A stretch of DNA of 25,085 nucleotides from Syntrophaceae bacterium UBA6255 (lineage in GTDB: Bacteria > Desulfobacterota > Syntrophia > Syntrophales > Smithellaceae), in assembly GCA_002441205.1 (NCBI GenBank), contig DJVN01000256.1, positions 1 to 25,085 of the forward strand. The letters run 5' to 3'. Every line of letters begins with the position of its first letter. Position 1 is the first letter of the stretch. Made by a program: the position numbers and the translations under genes. Shown here piece after piece: positions 16,697 to 24,237 of the stretch. Below the pieces are notes generated by a model that was given only the letters and a program-made list of their open reading frames with translations, did not search any database and was not told the origin of the DNA.

Positions 16697-17266
16697 ATGT
16701 TGAATAAAACAGGAATGATTATGTTGTTAGTTGTAACATTGTGCTTCTCTGGTGCCGCGATCGCTCAGGATACTTTCAATGATGTGAAGGGTAATGATGA
16801 AGCAAAAAAGACATCCGTAACTGTTCCCGTTGTTAAAAAACAGCAGGTCGTCCAAGCGCAGACTAACAAAGGAAGTCATGCATTAGTTACAGCCCTTACC
16901 CACGACAAGGACAGACGGGTTCGGAGAAATGCTGCGCAGTCTTTGGCTGCTATGCACGTAAAGAATCCAACGGTTGTTAAGGCTCTGATACGGCATCTGA
17001 ATGATGCAGATCCTGTCGTCAGGAAAGCGGTGTCTGATGGATTAAAGAAAATCGGTCCTCAGGCTATTCAGCCATTGACGGTTGTATTGAAGAAACACAA
17101 AAACCCTATTGTCAGAAGACAGGCTGCAATTTTGATTGGAGAAATATCCCGAGCTAAGCAACCTGTCAGTGTAACACATAAGAGCCCTCAGAAAAGTGTC
17201 GCAAACGGAAACTTCGCCGGAGAAGTCGCGAAGGTACACAAGAAGACAGCTGGAAGCATTGACTGA
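16697..17266 (+). CDS. exported HEAT-repeat protein
   Basis: A 189-aa protein with a Sec signal peptide (hydrophobic core MIMLLVVTLCFSG, likely cut after AAIAQ or just before it), so the mature protein is periplasmic. Residues about 60-155 contain three PBS-lyase-type HEAT repeats, for example ALVTALTHDKDRRVRRNAAQ, ALIRHLNDADPVVRKAV and PLTVVLKKHKNPIVRRQAA. HEAT repeats form a curved helical scaffold for binding other proteins. The basic C-terminal tail is probably disordered. It is the first gene of the envelope operon, with a structured leader in front and a matching leader before the next gene. It may tether partners in the periplasm. No enzymatic motif is present. Confidence 0.8.
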   Translation: MLNKTGMIMLLVVTLCFSGAAIAQDTFNDVKGNDEAKKTSVTVPVVKKQQVVQAQTNKGSHALVTALTHDKDRRVRRNAAQSLAAMHVKNPTVVKALIRHLNDADPVVRKAVSDGLKKIGPQAIQPLTVVLKKHKNPIVRRQAAILIGEISRAKQPVSVTHKSPQKSVANGNFAGEVAKVHKKTAGSID

Positions 17267-17301
17267 TTTACGATGGATTTTGAGGAGGTAAAATCGCGCG
17301 G

Positions 17302-17404
17302 AAACGCTAAGATGGAGTGCGCTGGTTTTTAATGATGGCGCGAAAGACAAACTGCTCATGGCCTGTCTTTTGCAGACGCAAAAGACAGGCAAAAGGGAGA
17401 TTCG
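17302..17404 (+). promoter_or_regulatory. structured leader, copy 2 (AAACGCTRAG, two hairpins, ribosome binding site)
   Basis: The same layout as the leader at 16598: AAACGCTAAG (17302-17311), a GC-rich short hairpin (TGCGCT with GGCGCG), AAAGA, an 18-base linker and a perfect 12-bp hairpin (17361-17390, arms GCCTGTCTTTTG and CAAAAGACAGGC, loop CAGACG). AAAGGGAG and the ATG follow. Compared with copy 1, three stem positions change on both sides so that pairing is kept, which indicates selection on RNA structure or ancestry from one structured element. Confidence 0.5.
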
Positions 17405-17896
17405 ATGGAAGCAACTAATATTAACAAGCAAAATATATTTTTCATAATTACTTTATTTGTGCTGATCGCCGCTACTATCTTCCCTCTTATTGCAGATGCA
17501 TCAACAAAGGAACCGGAAGAAATGGATGATGCCGCGACGGTTCAGATGTTGCCTGCCAATCAGTCGGACAAGAAAAAGCAGCATACTGATCCTTTTACGA
17601 TGGCGATTATCGGGCTTTCTTTCGGCTGCATGATGGTAGCCTCTTCAATACATTGGAATATTTATACACGCAAAGAAATTGAATCGCAGATTTTAAATCT
17701 TGCGTTTCTCCTTGATAGTACCTGCTCCGTTGAATGCCACATCAATGGTTGCACTGATAATGACCCAATGATGAGTGAGGTAGAAGAAATCAAAAAGAAG
17801 AGAGATGAGAATATCAAGAAGTACGAGTCTGATGAAAATAATGCTCTCAGGAGTATTTCAGAAATTGAAAATGAATTTATGAGGATCTGGGGTTAA
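17405..17896 (+). CDS. small membrane protein with Cys-containing helical tail
   Basis: A 163-aa protein. The N-terminal hydrophobic segment (about 11-31, FFIITLFVLIAATIFPLIADA) could be a signal peptide or a membrane anchor. A second helix at about 65-82 (FTMAIIGLSFGCMMVASS) spans the membrane. The tail carries a short Cys motif CSVECHINGC and a charged segment VEEIKKKRDENIKKYES that should form a helix or coiled coil. No family recognised. The start is supported by AAAGGGAG at suitable distance. It is followed after 1 base by the next membrane-protein gene, so they probably form a complex with the VWA and HEAT proteins, by inference from position. Confidence 0.7.
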   Translation: MEATNINKQNIFFIITLFVLIAATIFPLIADASTKEPEEMDDAATVQMLPANQSDKKKQHTDPFTMAIIGLSFGCMMVASSIHWNIYTRKEIESQILNLAFLLDSTCSVECHINGCTDNDPMMSEVEEIKKKRDENIKKYESDENNALRSISEIENEFMRIWG

Positions 17897-17897
17897 T

Positions 17898-18641
17898 ATG
17901 AAAACAGCGATAAAGACATTTTTAAAGATGATTAGCCGTTATCGGCAAAAAAGGCGCTTGGAGAAGCTGGTTCGGCAGTTACCGGCCGATATGCAGTCTG
18001 ATGTATTGCACAAACTCCTTTGTATTATCGATATACCAGACCGCATCAGAAAGATTACGCTGACGCGGGAAATATTCGCACCCTATAAAGATAGGTTGGA
18101 ACCGCATTTTGCAGAGAAGATCAAAGAGTGTATTGAAGATTCAACAGCCATGCTTGAAAGAGTTCAGTCCAATGTCATTGCGCCAAATATCCCTATGACG
18201 CACATCGTTATTAACCACACTATACTGGATCAGAAAGTTAAAGCGAAACTGACATTAGACGCGCTTGAAGAAGAAGTTGCTGCAATTCCCAGGTCAAACA
18301 AGCTCCTTCTTGTGTCAGCTTGTTTTGGAATTCTGGTATCAGGACTCGCAAACTTCATGACGTTCAGCAAGATATTGGGGAATGACTGGATAGGGGGAAA
18401 CGAACTTCTTTCTACAATCGCTAACTTTTTATTCTCGCTGTTACTTCTTATATTCGAGGCCATTGGCTTTTATATCCTGTTTCACTATATGCCTCGAAAA
18501 GCCGGTCACGGATTTGCACGCATTATTGGAATCATTGGGGCACTACTTTTAATCGTCAGTGTGTGTGTGATCATTATTTCCAGAGGTGAAATTGGCTCAA
18601 ATGCTGCATCAACAATACAGGATATTGGGACGGTTGAATAA
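17898..18641 (+). CDS. polytopic membrane protein of unknown function
   Basis: A 247-aa protein with a basic, helical N-terminal half (RYRQKRRLEKLVRQLP, about 14-29) and three predicted membrane helices in the second half: LLLVSACFGILVSGLANFM (about 134-154), FLFSLLLLIFEAIGFYILF (about 175-195) and IIGIIGALLLIVSVCVIII (about 210-230). The soluble N-terminal half of about 130 residues is probably cytoplasmic. I know no family for it. It begins 1 base after the previous stop. The next gene starts 4 bases after its stop. Co-expression with the VWA-domain protein and the cell-wall synthesis pair suggests an envelope complex. Confidence 0.7.
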   Translation: MKTAIKTFLKMISRYRQKRRLEKLVRQLPADMQSDVLHKLLCIIDIPDRIRKITLTREIFAPYKDRLEPHFAEKIKECIEDSTAMLERVQSNVIAPNIPMTHIVINHTILDQKVKAKLTLDALEEEVAAIPRSNKLLLVSACFGILVSGLANFMTFSKILGNDWIGGNELLSTIANFLFSLLLLIFEAIGFYILFHYMPRKAGHGFARIIGIIGALLLIVSVCVIIISRGEIGSNAASTIQDIGTVE

Positions 18642-18645
18642 TAAT

Positions 18646-19050
18646 ATGAACCAGATCGAATATGTAAATAAACAAGAATTAAATAATGAAGATGATCTTT
18701 ACGAAATCACGCGTAATGAAATCCTCTGTAGGGACATCATGAAAAAGCTGAGACCTATTGTCGAAGAGTACGCGTCTGCTGTGCGACAATTTATTCATAC
18801 TTCTATGATTCGAGGATTCGACCGCAGCATGATCGAACATAGCGTTATCGTCTTTTTAACCGAGATCAACAGTCTGATTGCCATGGTTGATGAGTATTAT
18901 GAGTATTTAAAAGCGTCGCGGAGTCCTGAGGCCAGGCATATTGAGACTGAAATGAAAGCAGTTAAGGCATCCATAGGTGTGATCATCAAAACCGTTGAAA
19001 AGGTCATATTAGAGGAACCGGTTATTGACAGACAGTTATTTTTCAACTGA
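18646..19050 (+). CDS. soluble helical hypothetical protein
   Basis: A 134-aa, strongly helical, acidic protein (for example NNEDDLYEITRNEILCRDIM and IETEMKAVKASIGVIIKTVE) without a signal peptide, so it is probably cytoplasmic. No family recognised. ATG 18646 is preferred because it gives a 4-base gap after the preceding stop. The in-frame GTG at 18586 would overlap the upstream gene by 56 bases and add a segment of little coding character. The stop overlaps the next reading frame (TGATG). It may be a cytoplasmic partner of the neighbouring membrane proteins. Confidence 0.65.
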   Translation: MNQIEYVNKQELNNEDDLYEITRNEILCRDIMKKLRPIVEEYASAVRQFIHTSMIRGFDRSMIEHSVIVFLTEINSLIAMVDEYYEYLKASRSPEARHIETEMKAVKASIGVIIKTVEKVILEEPVIDRQLFFN

Positions 19051-19064
19051 TGGAGAATGGAAGA

Positions 19065-19796
19065 ATGAAGAAATTTGTTACGATTGGTATCATTATCGCT
19101 ATTCTGATTAACAGTGCAGCGGCTTATGCGGAAACATTTACGATTGCCCTTTTTGATTTGAGCGGCAGTGTTTTGACCGATAGCACTGGCAGTGACAGCA
19201 AGGAATCTCCTTTCAGCAGAAACATGGCCGAACTCAAAAATGAGATCAATAAGCTCGGCAAGAATGATACCATTATTGTTATCGGATTTGGCAGAAAATC
19301 CAGTGTGACCCTTCTCAAAGCGACAATGCCCAGGCAAAGCGGCGCTGGTAATCAGAACTTGATCCTGACACGTAAAGCGGCTTTCAAGAAGTTTGAAGAG
19401 AATTTGGCCAGCCGGAGCAAATCAATTGATGGCACCAGGACGGACGTTATTGGTAGTCTCTTGAGGGTCTCAAGATTTATTGAGGAGTCCAATTTACCGG
19501 AAGGTACGCAGAGACGAATTATAATTTTCAGCGACATGGTAGATAACGAGACTCTTGGTATGAGCTTTAAAAGGATCAGTAAAAATAGCAAATGCGTTAC
19601 CGAAAGTATCGAAAAGAGAAACCTCGAATATCCGAATTTGAAAGGTGTCGATGTAATTATCTACAGTGCCTTCTCGGATGTCAAAGGTGTGAGTACCGTG
19701 GATACTGAACTGGCAATAAAAAATCTAAAAGCGTTTTGGATAGGGTATTTTTCAAAATGCGGCAGTGCCGTTAAACTTTACAAAACAAATTACTAA
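19065..19796 (+). CDS. exported von Willebrand factor A domain protein
   Basis: A 243-aa protein with a signal peptide (MKKFVTIGIIIAILINSAAAYA, cut near residue 22), so it acts in the periplasm. The mature part is a VWA domain: the metal-binding MIDAS motif DLSGS (31-35), strand IIVIGFGR, TRTDVIGSLLRVSRFI in the place of the MIDAS Thr, and IIIFSDMVDN with the second acidic site. VWA domains bind protein partners through a divalent metal. ATG 19065 is preferred because it starts directly at the signal peptide, behind GGAGAATGG. An in-frame ATG at 19050 overlaps the previous stop and would add five residues. Together with the HEAT-repeat protein, it gives this operon two exported protein-binding modules. 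Confidence 0.82.
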   Translation: MKKFVTIGIIIAILINSAAAYAETFTIALFDLSGSVLTDSTGSDSKESPFSRNMAELKNEINKLGKNDTIIVIGFGRKSSVTLLKATMPRQSGAGNQNLILTRKAAFKKFEENLASRSKSIDGTRTDVIGSLLRVSRFIEESNLPEGTQRRIIIFSDMVDNETLGMSFKRISKNSKCVTESIEKRNLEYPNLKGVDVIIYSAFSDVKGVSTVDTELAIKNLKAFWIGYFSKCGSAVKLYKTNY

Positions 19797-19804
19797 GGAG
19801 GAGC

Positions 19805-20122
19805 ATGTCACATATCAGCGGAACAATAATTCTTATCGCATTATTATTCGGTATCTGCGGATTTGCCATTGTATTTTTTCTGAAGCGCAGTATCGGTTTC
19901 TTCCTCCTGGCAGCACTCCTTTATGCGGCGTTTAAAGGATTTGAAAAGATGAGCTATCAGCCCGACTGGTCCAGTTTCGATAAATTAATCTCTCTTCTAC
20001 AGCAAATGGCAAAGACTTTGCTTATCATGTTTAACAATATGGTCGCAACAGCCGGTGTCTTTTCAATAGCTTTTTTTCTAACGGGCGGCGTGCTGGGATT
20101 GATTATAGGCGGAAGGAGATGA
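19805..20122 (+). CDS. small polytopic membrane protein
   Basis: A 105-aa protein with three hydrophobic segments: IILIALLFGICGFAIVFFL (about 8-26), IGFFLLAALLYAAF (about 30-44) and ATAGVFSIAFFLTGGVLGLI (about 80-100), separated by an amphipathic helix (FDKLISLLQQMAKTLL). It ends with GGRR. No family recognised. The ribosome binding site GGAGG lies very close to the ATG. It is 8 bases after the VWA gene and 1 base before the next micro-gene, so it is part of the operon. Confidence 0.65.
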   Translation: MSHISGTIILIALLFGICGFAIVFFLKRSIGFFLLAALLYAAFKGFEKMSYQPDWSSFDKLISLLQQMAKTLLIMFNNMVATAGVFSIAFFLTGGVLGLIIGGRR

Positions 20123-20123
20123 A

Positions 20124-20189
20124 ATGGATCAGATTGTTCTGGTAGGGCTAGGAATAATGTTCATGGTCTTTAGCGTTCTTGCCCTGTGA
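20124..20189 (+). CDS. 21-residue hydrophobic microprotein
   Basis: A short frame that begins behind a good ribosome binding site (AAGGAGATGAA) 1 base after the previous stop and encodes MDQIVLVGLGIMFMVFSVLAL before TGA. That is one membrane helix and nothing else. Its start is clearly similar to the next gene's (MDQVVFVGIGSALAVFQIL), at the DNA level too (GAAATGGATCA in both). It is either a duplicated, truncated copy or a genuine single-helix subunit. Confidence 0.5.
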   Translation: MDQIVLVGLGIMFMVFSVLAL

Positions 20190-20234
20190 TGTTGGTGGCA
20201 GGTGAGTTGGAATTGCTAAACTGGAGGTAGTGAA

Positions 20235-20426
20235 ATGGATCAAGTTGTTTTCGTCGGCATAGGATCAGCGCTGGCAGTCTTTCAGATTCTCTCTCCCGTA
20301 ACGTTAGTGGAGAGAGTCACAAAACTGCTTGAAAAGATCGGGACGGTATCTGCAACGGCTTATGTACGTGAACCCGTCAAGGGGACTCAGAAGGTGAGGA
20401 ATTACTATGTCCGTGGCGTTAAATAA
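20235..20426 (+). CDS. 63-aa membrane-anchored protein
   Basis: A small protein with one N-terminal hydrophobic helix (VVFVGIGSALAVFQIL, about 4-19) and a basic tail (LVERVTKLLEKIG, then QKVRNYYVRGVK). No family known to me. A GGAGG ribosome binding site lies 8 bases before the ATG. The first 20 residues are a paralogue of the 21-residue microprotein just upstream. The 3' end overlaps the DUF3662 gene by 20 bases, which suggests translational coupling and a link with it. Confidence 0.6.
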   Translation: MDQVVFVGIGSALAVFQILSPVTLVERVTKLLEKIGTVSATAYVREPVKGTQKVRNYYVRGVK

Positions 20427-20814
20427 AATCAACATAGCGGTAGACGGTTTATTTGAAAGATGGCTCAGCCGGGTGTTTCGAGGACAGTATCCGCTGCAGC
20501 CTATCTATGTCGAACGTGCTGTGGAAAAAGCAATCACCCATAATACAAAGGTCTTTAAAAGCGGTGTCCTACCGCCGAGCCACTTGGAGATAAATTTGAA
20601 TCCTGACGATTATCAAGATTTTATAAAGATCATGAATCTTTTCAAAAAACAGATTGAGAACAGCGCCAATAATTTTATTGCCAACGAATTCACCGGGCAA
20701 ACAATAGGCTCTGCTAAGCTAGCTATAATTTTCAAGGAAGATCCGGACATATCTAAAGGTTGTGTTGCCGTAAGGGCTGATCATTGTGAATCAGCCTATG
20801 AGGAAATGAAATAA
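20407..20814 (+). CDS. DUF3662 (FhaA N-terminal-like) protein without FHA domain
   Basis: A 135-aa cytoplasmic protein that matches the pattern of the FhaA N-terminal domain (DUF3662): start LNKINIAVDGLFERWLSRVFRG, then PIYVERAVEKAITHNTKVF, PPSHLEINLNPDDYQDF and a late strand SAKLAIIFKED. In actinobacteria FhaA joins this domain to a phosphopeptide-binding FHA domain and is encoded next to rodA and pbpA. Here the protein ends without an FHA domain, but the next two genes are again FtsW/RodA and a PbpA-like transpeptidase. A GGTGAGG ribosome binding site supports the start. Assignment is by motif pattern and gene order, not by a search. It probably regulates or recruits the cell-wall enzymes. 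Confidence 0.65.
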   Translation: MSVALNKINIAVDGLFERWLSRVFRGQYPLQPIYVERAVEKAITHNTKVFKSGVLPPSHLEINLNPDDYQDFIKIMNLFKKQIENSANNFIANEFTGQTIGSAKLAIIFKEDPDISKGCVAVRADHCESAYEEMK

Positions 20815-22217
20815 TGGTATCTAAGTTTATTACAATTCTTTATTTGATAAGCCTTTCAGCGACGTTGTGGATGATATTCAGATACCAAATTCGCGTTGAT
20901 AATGTGACTGTGCTCAAGAAGGTATGTGGTGTCTTTCTGGGTGGCTATTTTCTGGCCTTGATGCGTATCTTTATTAACAACTACCAATGGGGAAAGCCAC
21001 TTCTTTTTTTAGCAATGCTTAGTTTCTGTCCCTTTATTTTATTTATCATATTTCTTTTTAAAAAATATGATTACAAGGGGGACTTAAGTGTTTTATTATT
21101 AGCTTTTCTTTTGAACAGCTTGGGATTAGTTGCACTCTATCGTTTGGATATCAATTCAACCTTGTTCGGTCAAGAGATTCCACATGCGCTCAAACATTTA
21201 GTTTTCAGTATGATCTCAGTATTGGGTATTGTTGTCTGTGTTATAAAAGGATTTATCAATGTAGTGTTGGATAAAATTGAAAGTCAGACGAGTTATCTGT
21301 ACTGGGGGTTTGTATCAATTATTCTATTAGCCTTACCCAAAATAGCCGGCGGTTCATTAATGAGCCAGGATAAAAGCATCCAATTAACTGAATTCGCATT
21401 TAAAATAATGTTTCTGATTTTTATCGCTTTGTATTTTAAATCGCGTGCATCAGAATTAGTATTGGAGCGTTATCCACTTCGCGATGTTTTGAAGCTTGTT
21501 GCTTTTGTCTTTGTAAGCATTGCAATTTTCTTCTTTTTCCCCATAGTTCTATTTAACAAAGAGCTCGGCACTGCCCTTCTGATCGCCTTAACATTCATTG
21601 TTATTGCTGCATACGTTACCGATAGGGTGTCCTTCTTGGTTGTTGGATTAATGCTGATAGCATTTGCGATTTCGGTTGGAACCCTTCTTGATGATCATGT
21701 GGCAAAAAGAGTTTTTGCTACCTGGCTGGATTGGCGGGACTATGCATTTAAACCATATGGCAACGGGAGACTCTTTCCCGGCTATCAAATTTTTACTGCG
21801 ATTGCAGCAATCAAATTATCTCCGTGGGGCGTGGGTCTTGGCAATGGCATTTTAAAACATTCAAGTATGGATAAAACTGTGGTACCTCTTGCCGTTAACG
21901 ACTTCATTTCGATACCGATAGTCTCTGAGCTGGGAATAGTTGCGCTATTTATTGTTGGCATGGCCTTCATCGTACTTCTTGTAAAGGTTATACCTGAAAA
22001 TAGATTGCTGACATTTAAGGGAATTCTAGCGGCAGGAATTGGCATCGCTCTAGTCACACAGGCATTCTACAATCTCTCCAGCGTGATCGCTTTGCTTCCG
22101 CCAACGGGCGTTCCGCTTCCCTGGGTGAGCGCGGGAGGCAGTGCTATTTTAGCCAATTACATTCTTGTTGCTGTATGGCTGGCAATTTCGAGCGAGAAGG
22201 AAAAAACATCGTTATGA
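20814..22217 (+). CDS. FtsW/RodA/SpoVE-family peptidoglycan glycosyltransferase
   Basis: A 467-aa membrane protein with about 10-12 hydrophobic helices. SEDS-family landmarks are present: FATWLDWRDYAFKPYG and GYQIFTAIAAI, SPWGVGLGNGILKHSS, NDFISIPIVSELG, and near the end PPTGVPLPWVSAGGSAILANY, which corresponds to the conserved P-TG-PLP-S-GGS segment. SEDS proteins polymerise lipid II into glycan strands together with a class B penicillin-binding protein, and one follows immediately with a 4-base overlap (ATGA). The start overlaps the stop of the DUF3662 gene by one base. The N-terminal half is more diverged. Whether it works in division, elongation or a special wall-remodelling process cannot be told. 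Confidence 0.88.
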   Translation: MVSKFITILYLISLSATLWMIFRYQIRVDNVTVLKKVCGVFLGGYFLALMRIFINNYQWGKPLLFLAMLSFCPFILFIIFLFKKYDYKGDLSVLLLAFLLNSLGLVALYRLDINSTLFGQEIPHALKHLVFSMISVLGIVVCVIKGFINVVLDKIESQTSYLYWGFVSIILLALPKIAGGSLMSQDKSIQLTEFAFKIMFLIFIALYFKSRASELVLERYPLRDVLKLVAFVFVSIAIFFFFPIVLFNKELGTALLIALTFIVIAAYVTDRVSFLVVGLMLIAFAISVGTLLDDHVAKRVFATWLDWRDYAFKPYGNGRLFPGYQIFTAIAAIKLSPWGVGLGNGILKHSSMDKTVVPLAVNDFISIPIVSELGIVALFIVGMAFIVLLVKVIPENRLLTFKGILAAGIGIALVTQAFYNLSSVIALLPPTGVPLPWVSAGGSAILANYILVAVWLAISSEKEKTSL

Positions 22218-23509
22218 AAAGTAAAATAATGATATTTGGCATCTTCGGCATCTGGTTTTTCTTGATCTTTGCCGCATTCTTTATCCATTCTGTTTCGTTT
22301 GATCCGGTTTTTGGGACACCGAGAAATGTGGTATTCAGGCATCAATCCAGAGGGGTAATCAAAGACAGGCATGGTGAAATTCTGGTGTATGGAAACTCTC
22401 CACGGAAATATCGGATTGGCGCGGCCGGTAGCCCGATTATAGGGAGTGTACACTCTGAAATAGGATCTGAAGGTTACATCGAGCAAAAATACTCAGAGCA
22501 ATTAATATCGAACAAAAAATCAAAGTTTTGGTACCTTCTTAATCAAAGCGATGAGGGCTTTCCCGTAACGACGACACTTGATAGAAAAATCCAAGTGGCG
22601 GCTTATAATGCCCTTAATGGAAATAAGGGCGCTGTCGTTATTATGAAATTAAACGGCGAAATACTTGCGTCGGTATCTCTCCCGACTTACGATCCTAATA
22701 AAATGTCCAAAAAATATTATGCGGCATTGACTAAATCGCCGGATAAACCTTTGTTCAATCGGGCATTCGATGGACGCTATGAGCCCGGCTCGACTTGGAA
22801 AACAGTTATTGCTATGGCGCTTTTAGAAAAGAATTCCAAGGGAAAGGCCGTCAATTGCACAGGAAGCATGAAAGTCGGGAATAAAGAGATCAGGTGCATG
22901 AAGGCACATGGTCTTGTAAAAAATATGGCTTCCGGTTACACGGCCAGCTGCAACATCTGGTTTATGAAAAATGCTCTCGATCTTGAACCTGACGAATTGA
23001 GAGACGCCTTTAGAAAGTTCACAGGCAGGGAAATGAAAGAAAAACTTAGCGAAGAAGACATCGCTTTGACAGCCATCGGCCAGGGTGAAGGGGTATCGCC
23101 GCTGGAACTTGCAATGTTGGCAGCGAGCATCGGGAATCAAGGCATGAAGCCAGTCCCCCATGTGGTCAAGACATCAACGGAAGCCACCAAAGTGATGGAG
23201 GAGAAAACAGCGAAAGTACTTTCGGAGATGATGGTCGAGGTTGTAAGAAGAGGTACGGCTCAGGGACTTTCTGACTATCTAAAGAAGGGTTATTTTTTGG
23301 CTGGAAAAACCGGTACCGCAGAAAAGGAGACACCTAACGGTAAGATCAACAATGCTGTTCTCATCGGTCTTGCCGGTAAAAGCAAAAACAAGCCTGAAGT
23401 CGCTTTCGCCATTGTGGTGGAGGATACACACGGTTACGGCGGCACGGTTTGTGTTCCCATCATGAAGGAAATATTGCGTTACTATTTTACGGCTGCGAGA
23501 AACAAATGA
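22214..23509 (+). CDS. class B penicillin-binding protein (PbpA-like transpeptidase)
   Basis: A 431-aa protein with an N-terminal membrane anchor (IMIFGIFGIWFFLIFAAFF) and a periplasmic transpeptidase domain that cross-links peptidoglycan. The catalytic set is complete: SxxK as STWK (in YEPGSTWKT, about 193), SxN as SCN (in ASCNIWF, about 245) and KTGTAEK (about 364). RGVIKDRHGEIL near the start is the conserved class B segment. The short N-terminal part resembles the actinobacterial PbpA form. ATG 22214 overlaps the FtsW/RodA stop (ATGA) and starts right at the membrane anchor. The upstream in-frame start at 22175 would lie deep inside the previous gene. The next gene again overlaps by ATGA. 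Confidence 0.9.
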   Translation: MKSKIMIFGIFGIWFFLIFAAFFIHSVSFDPVFGTPRNVVFRHQSRGVIKDRHGEILVYGNSPRKYRIGAAGSPIIGSVHSEIGSEGYIEQKYSEQLISNKKSKFWYLLNQSDEGFPVTTTLDRKIQVAAYNALNGNKGAVVIMKLNGEILASVSLPTYDPNKMSKKYYAALTKSPDKPLFNRAFDGRYEPGSTWKTVIAMALLEKNSKGKAVNCTGSMKVGNKEIRCMKAHGLVKNMASGYTASCNIWFMKNALDLEPDELRDAFRKFTGREMKEKLSEEDIALTAIGQGEGVSPLELAMLAASIGNQGMKPVPHVVKTSTEATKVMEEKTAKVLSEMMVEVVRRGTAQGLSDYLKKGYFLAGKTGTAEKETPNGKINNAVLIGLAGKSKNKPEVAFAIVVEDTHGYGGTVCVPIMKEILRYYFTAARNK

Positions 23510-24015
23510 AGCTACTACCTTTCTTTGATAGCATTTTTCATCATAAAGGGATGATCTATTTCATCCTTGGAGTGATATTGCTCTTTTTCCTGCAAAAGTT
23601 GCCTTTTATTAAAAAATGGTTCGTGTTTTTAAATACCCTTCAGCACGAACTTGTTCATATAGCCGCAGCTGGTTGCTTTGGTGGTATTCCAGTTGGTATG
23701 GAGGTAAACGAACATGGCGGTGCGGCATGCACAACGAAAAGCAATTTCATCGTGCGTCTGGCACCCTATGTTATACCGTTATTTTCTCTACTCATACTTG
23801 GGATATCAATGCTGATAAAGAGTCCATATAGACCTGTGGCCTTTGGAATGGCCGGCATCTTCTACGGGGATTTTATCGTAAAAACATTATGTGCTCTTAA
23901 TATCCAACAAACCGATATTCAAAAAAGTGGCGGACGCTTACTTGCATATCCGATCATCTTTGTCTCTAATCTGCTAATATTGTCAGCAATAGGATACATG
24001 GCAAGAGGGCTATGA
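23506..24015 (+). CDS. M50-like membrane metallopeptidase
   Basis: A 169-aa protein with membrane helices at about 15-32, 85-105 and near 147-163. A zinc-binding HEXXH motif, HELVH (47-51), lies in FLNTLQHELVHIAAAGCFGG, the pattern of M50B-like membrane peptidases. The usual third ligand (in an NxxPxPxLDG-type motif) is not obvious; GIFYGDFIVK with an Asp may take that place. The gene starts with an ATGA overlap at the penicillin-binding protein's stop, so the two are coupled. By analogy with intramembrane peptidases it might clip a membrane-bound regulator of the envelope operon, which is unproven. It is the last gene of the operon. Confidence 0.7.
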   Translation: MKLLPFFDSIFHHKGMIYFILGVILLFFLQKLPFIKKWFVFLNTLQHELVHIAAAGCFGGIPVGMEVNEHGGAACTTKSNFIVRLAPYVIPLFSLLILGISMLIKSPYRPVAFGMAGIFYGDFIVKTLCALNIQQTDIQKSGGRLLAYPIIFVSNLLILSAIGYMARGL

Positions 24016-24049
24016 AATACTATACGTGATTGGAGTAAAGAAATAGCTA

Positions 24050-24181
24050 TTACCGTGATTTCATCTTAAGATATTGGTTCATCTGCGGCGGGTCCAGTTC
24101 CAGCCAGTCCGCTTTCTTGAGCAGTTGCCATTGTGCGGCGGTATAAGGCTGTTCCTTGTTATAAAGTTTGGCCTGCTTGAT
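24050..24181 (-). pseudogene. C-terminal remnant of an unidentified gene
   Basis: On the minus strand a 43-codon frame without a start codon (LYNKEQPYTAAQWQLLKK, then ADWLELDPPQMNQYLKMKSR and stop) reads like a real protein end. A TAA precedes it immediately and no ribosome binding site exists. It is richer in GC than the surrounding gap. I do not recognise the family. It is probably the tail of a gene that was lost during rearrangement. Confidence 0.45.
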
Positions 24182-24237
24182 TTAAAATTATCAATGGGTT
24201 AAACACTAATCGCGTGTCAAGGAAAAAGGAGGCTTGT

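Noticed and set aside
16598..17404. Matching the leaders to a known riboswitch such as c-di-GMP-I
   Set aside because: AAACGCTRAG resembles part of such motifs only superficially. The conserved core of c-di-GMP-I was not found.
18897..19337. Minus-strand open frame of 146 codons
   Set aside because: It runs antisense across two plus-strand genes of the envelope operon, one with a signal peptide and MIDAS motif.
22157..22486. Minus-strand open frame of 109 codons
   Set aside because: It lies opposite the FtsW/RodA-PBP junction, where the ATGA overlap and conserved motifs mark the true genes.
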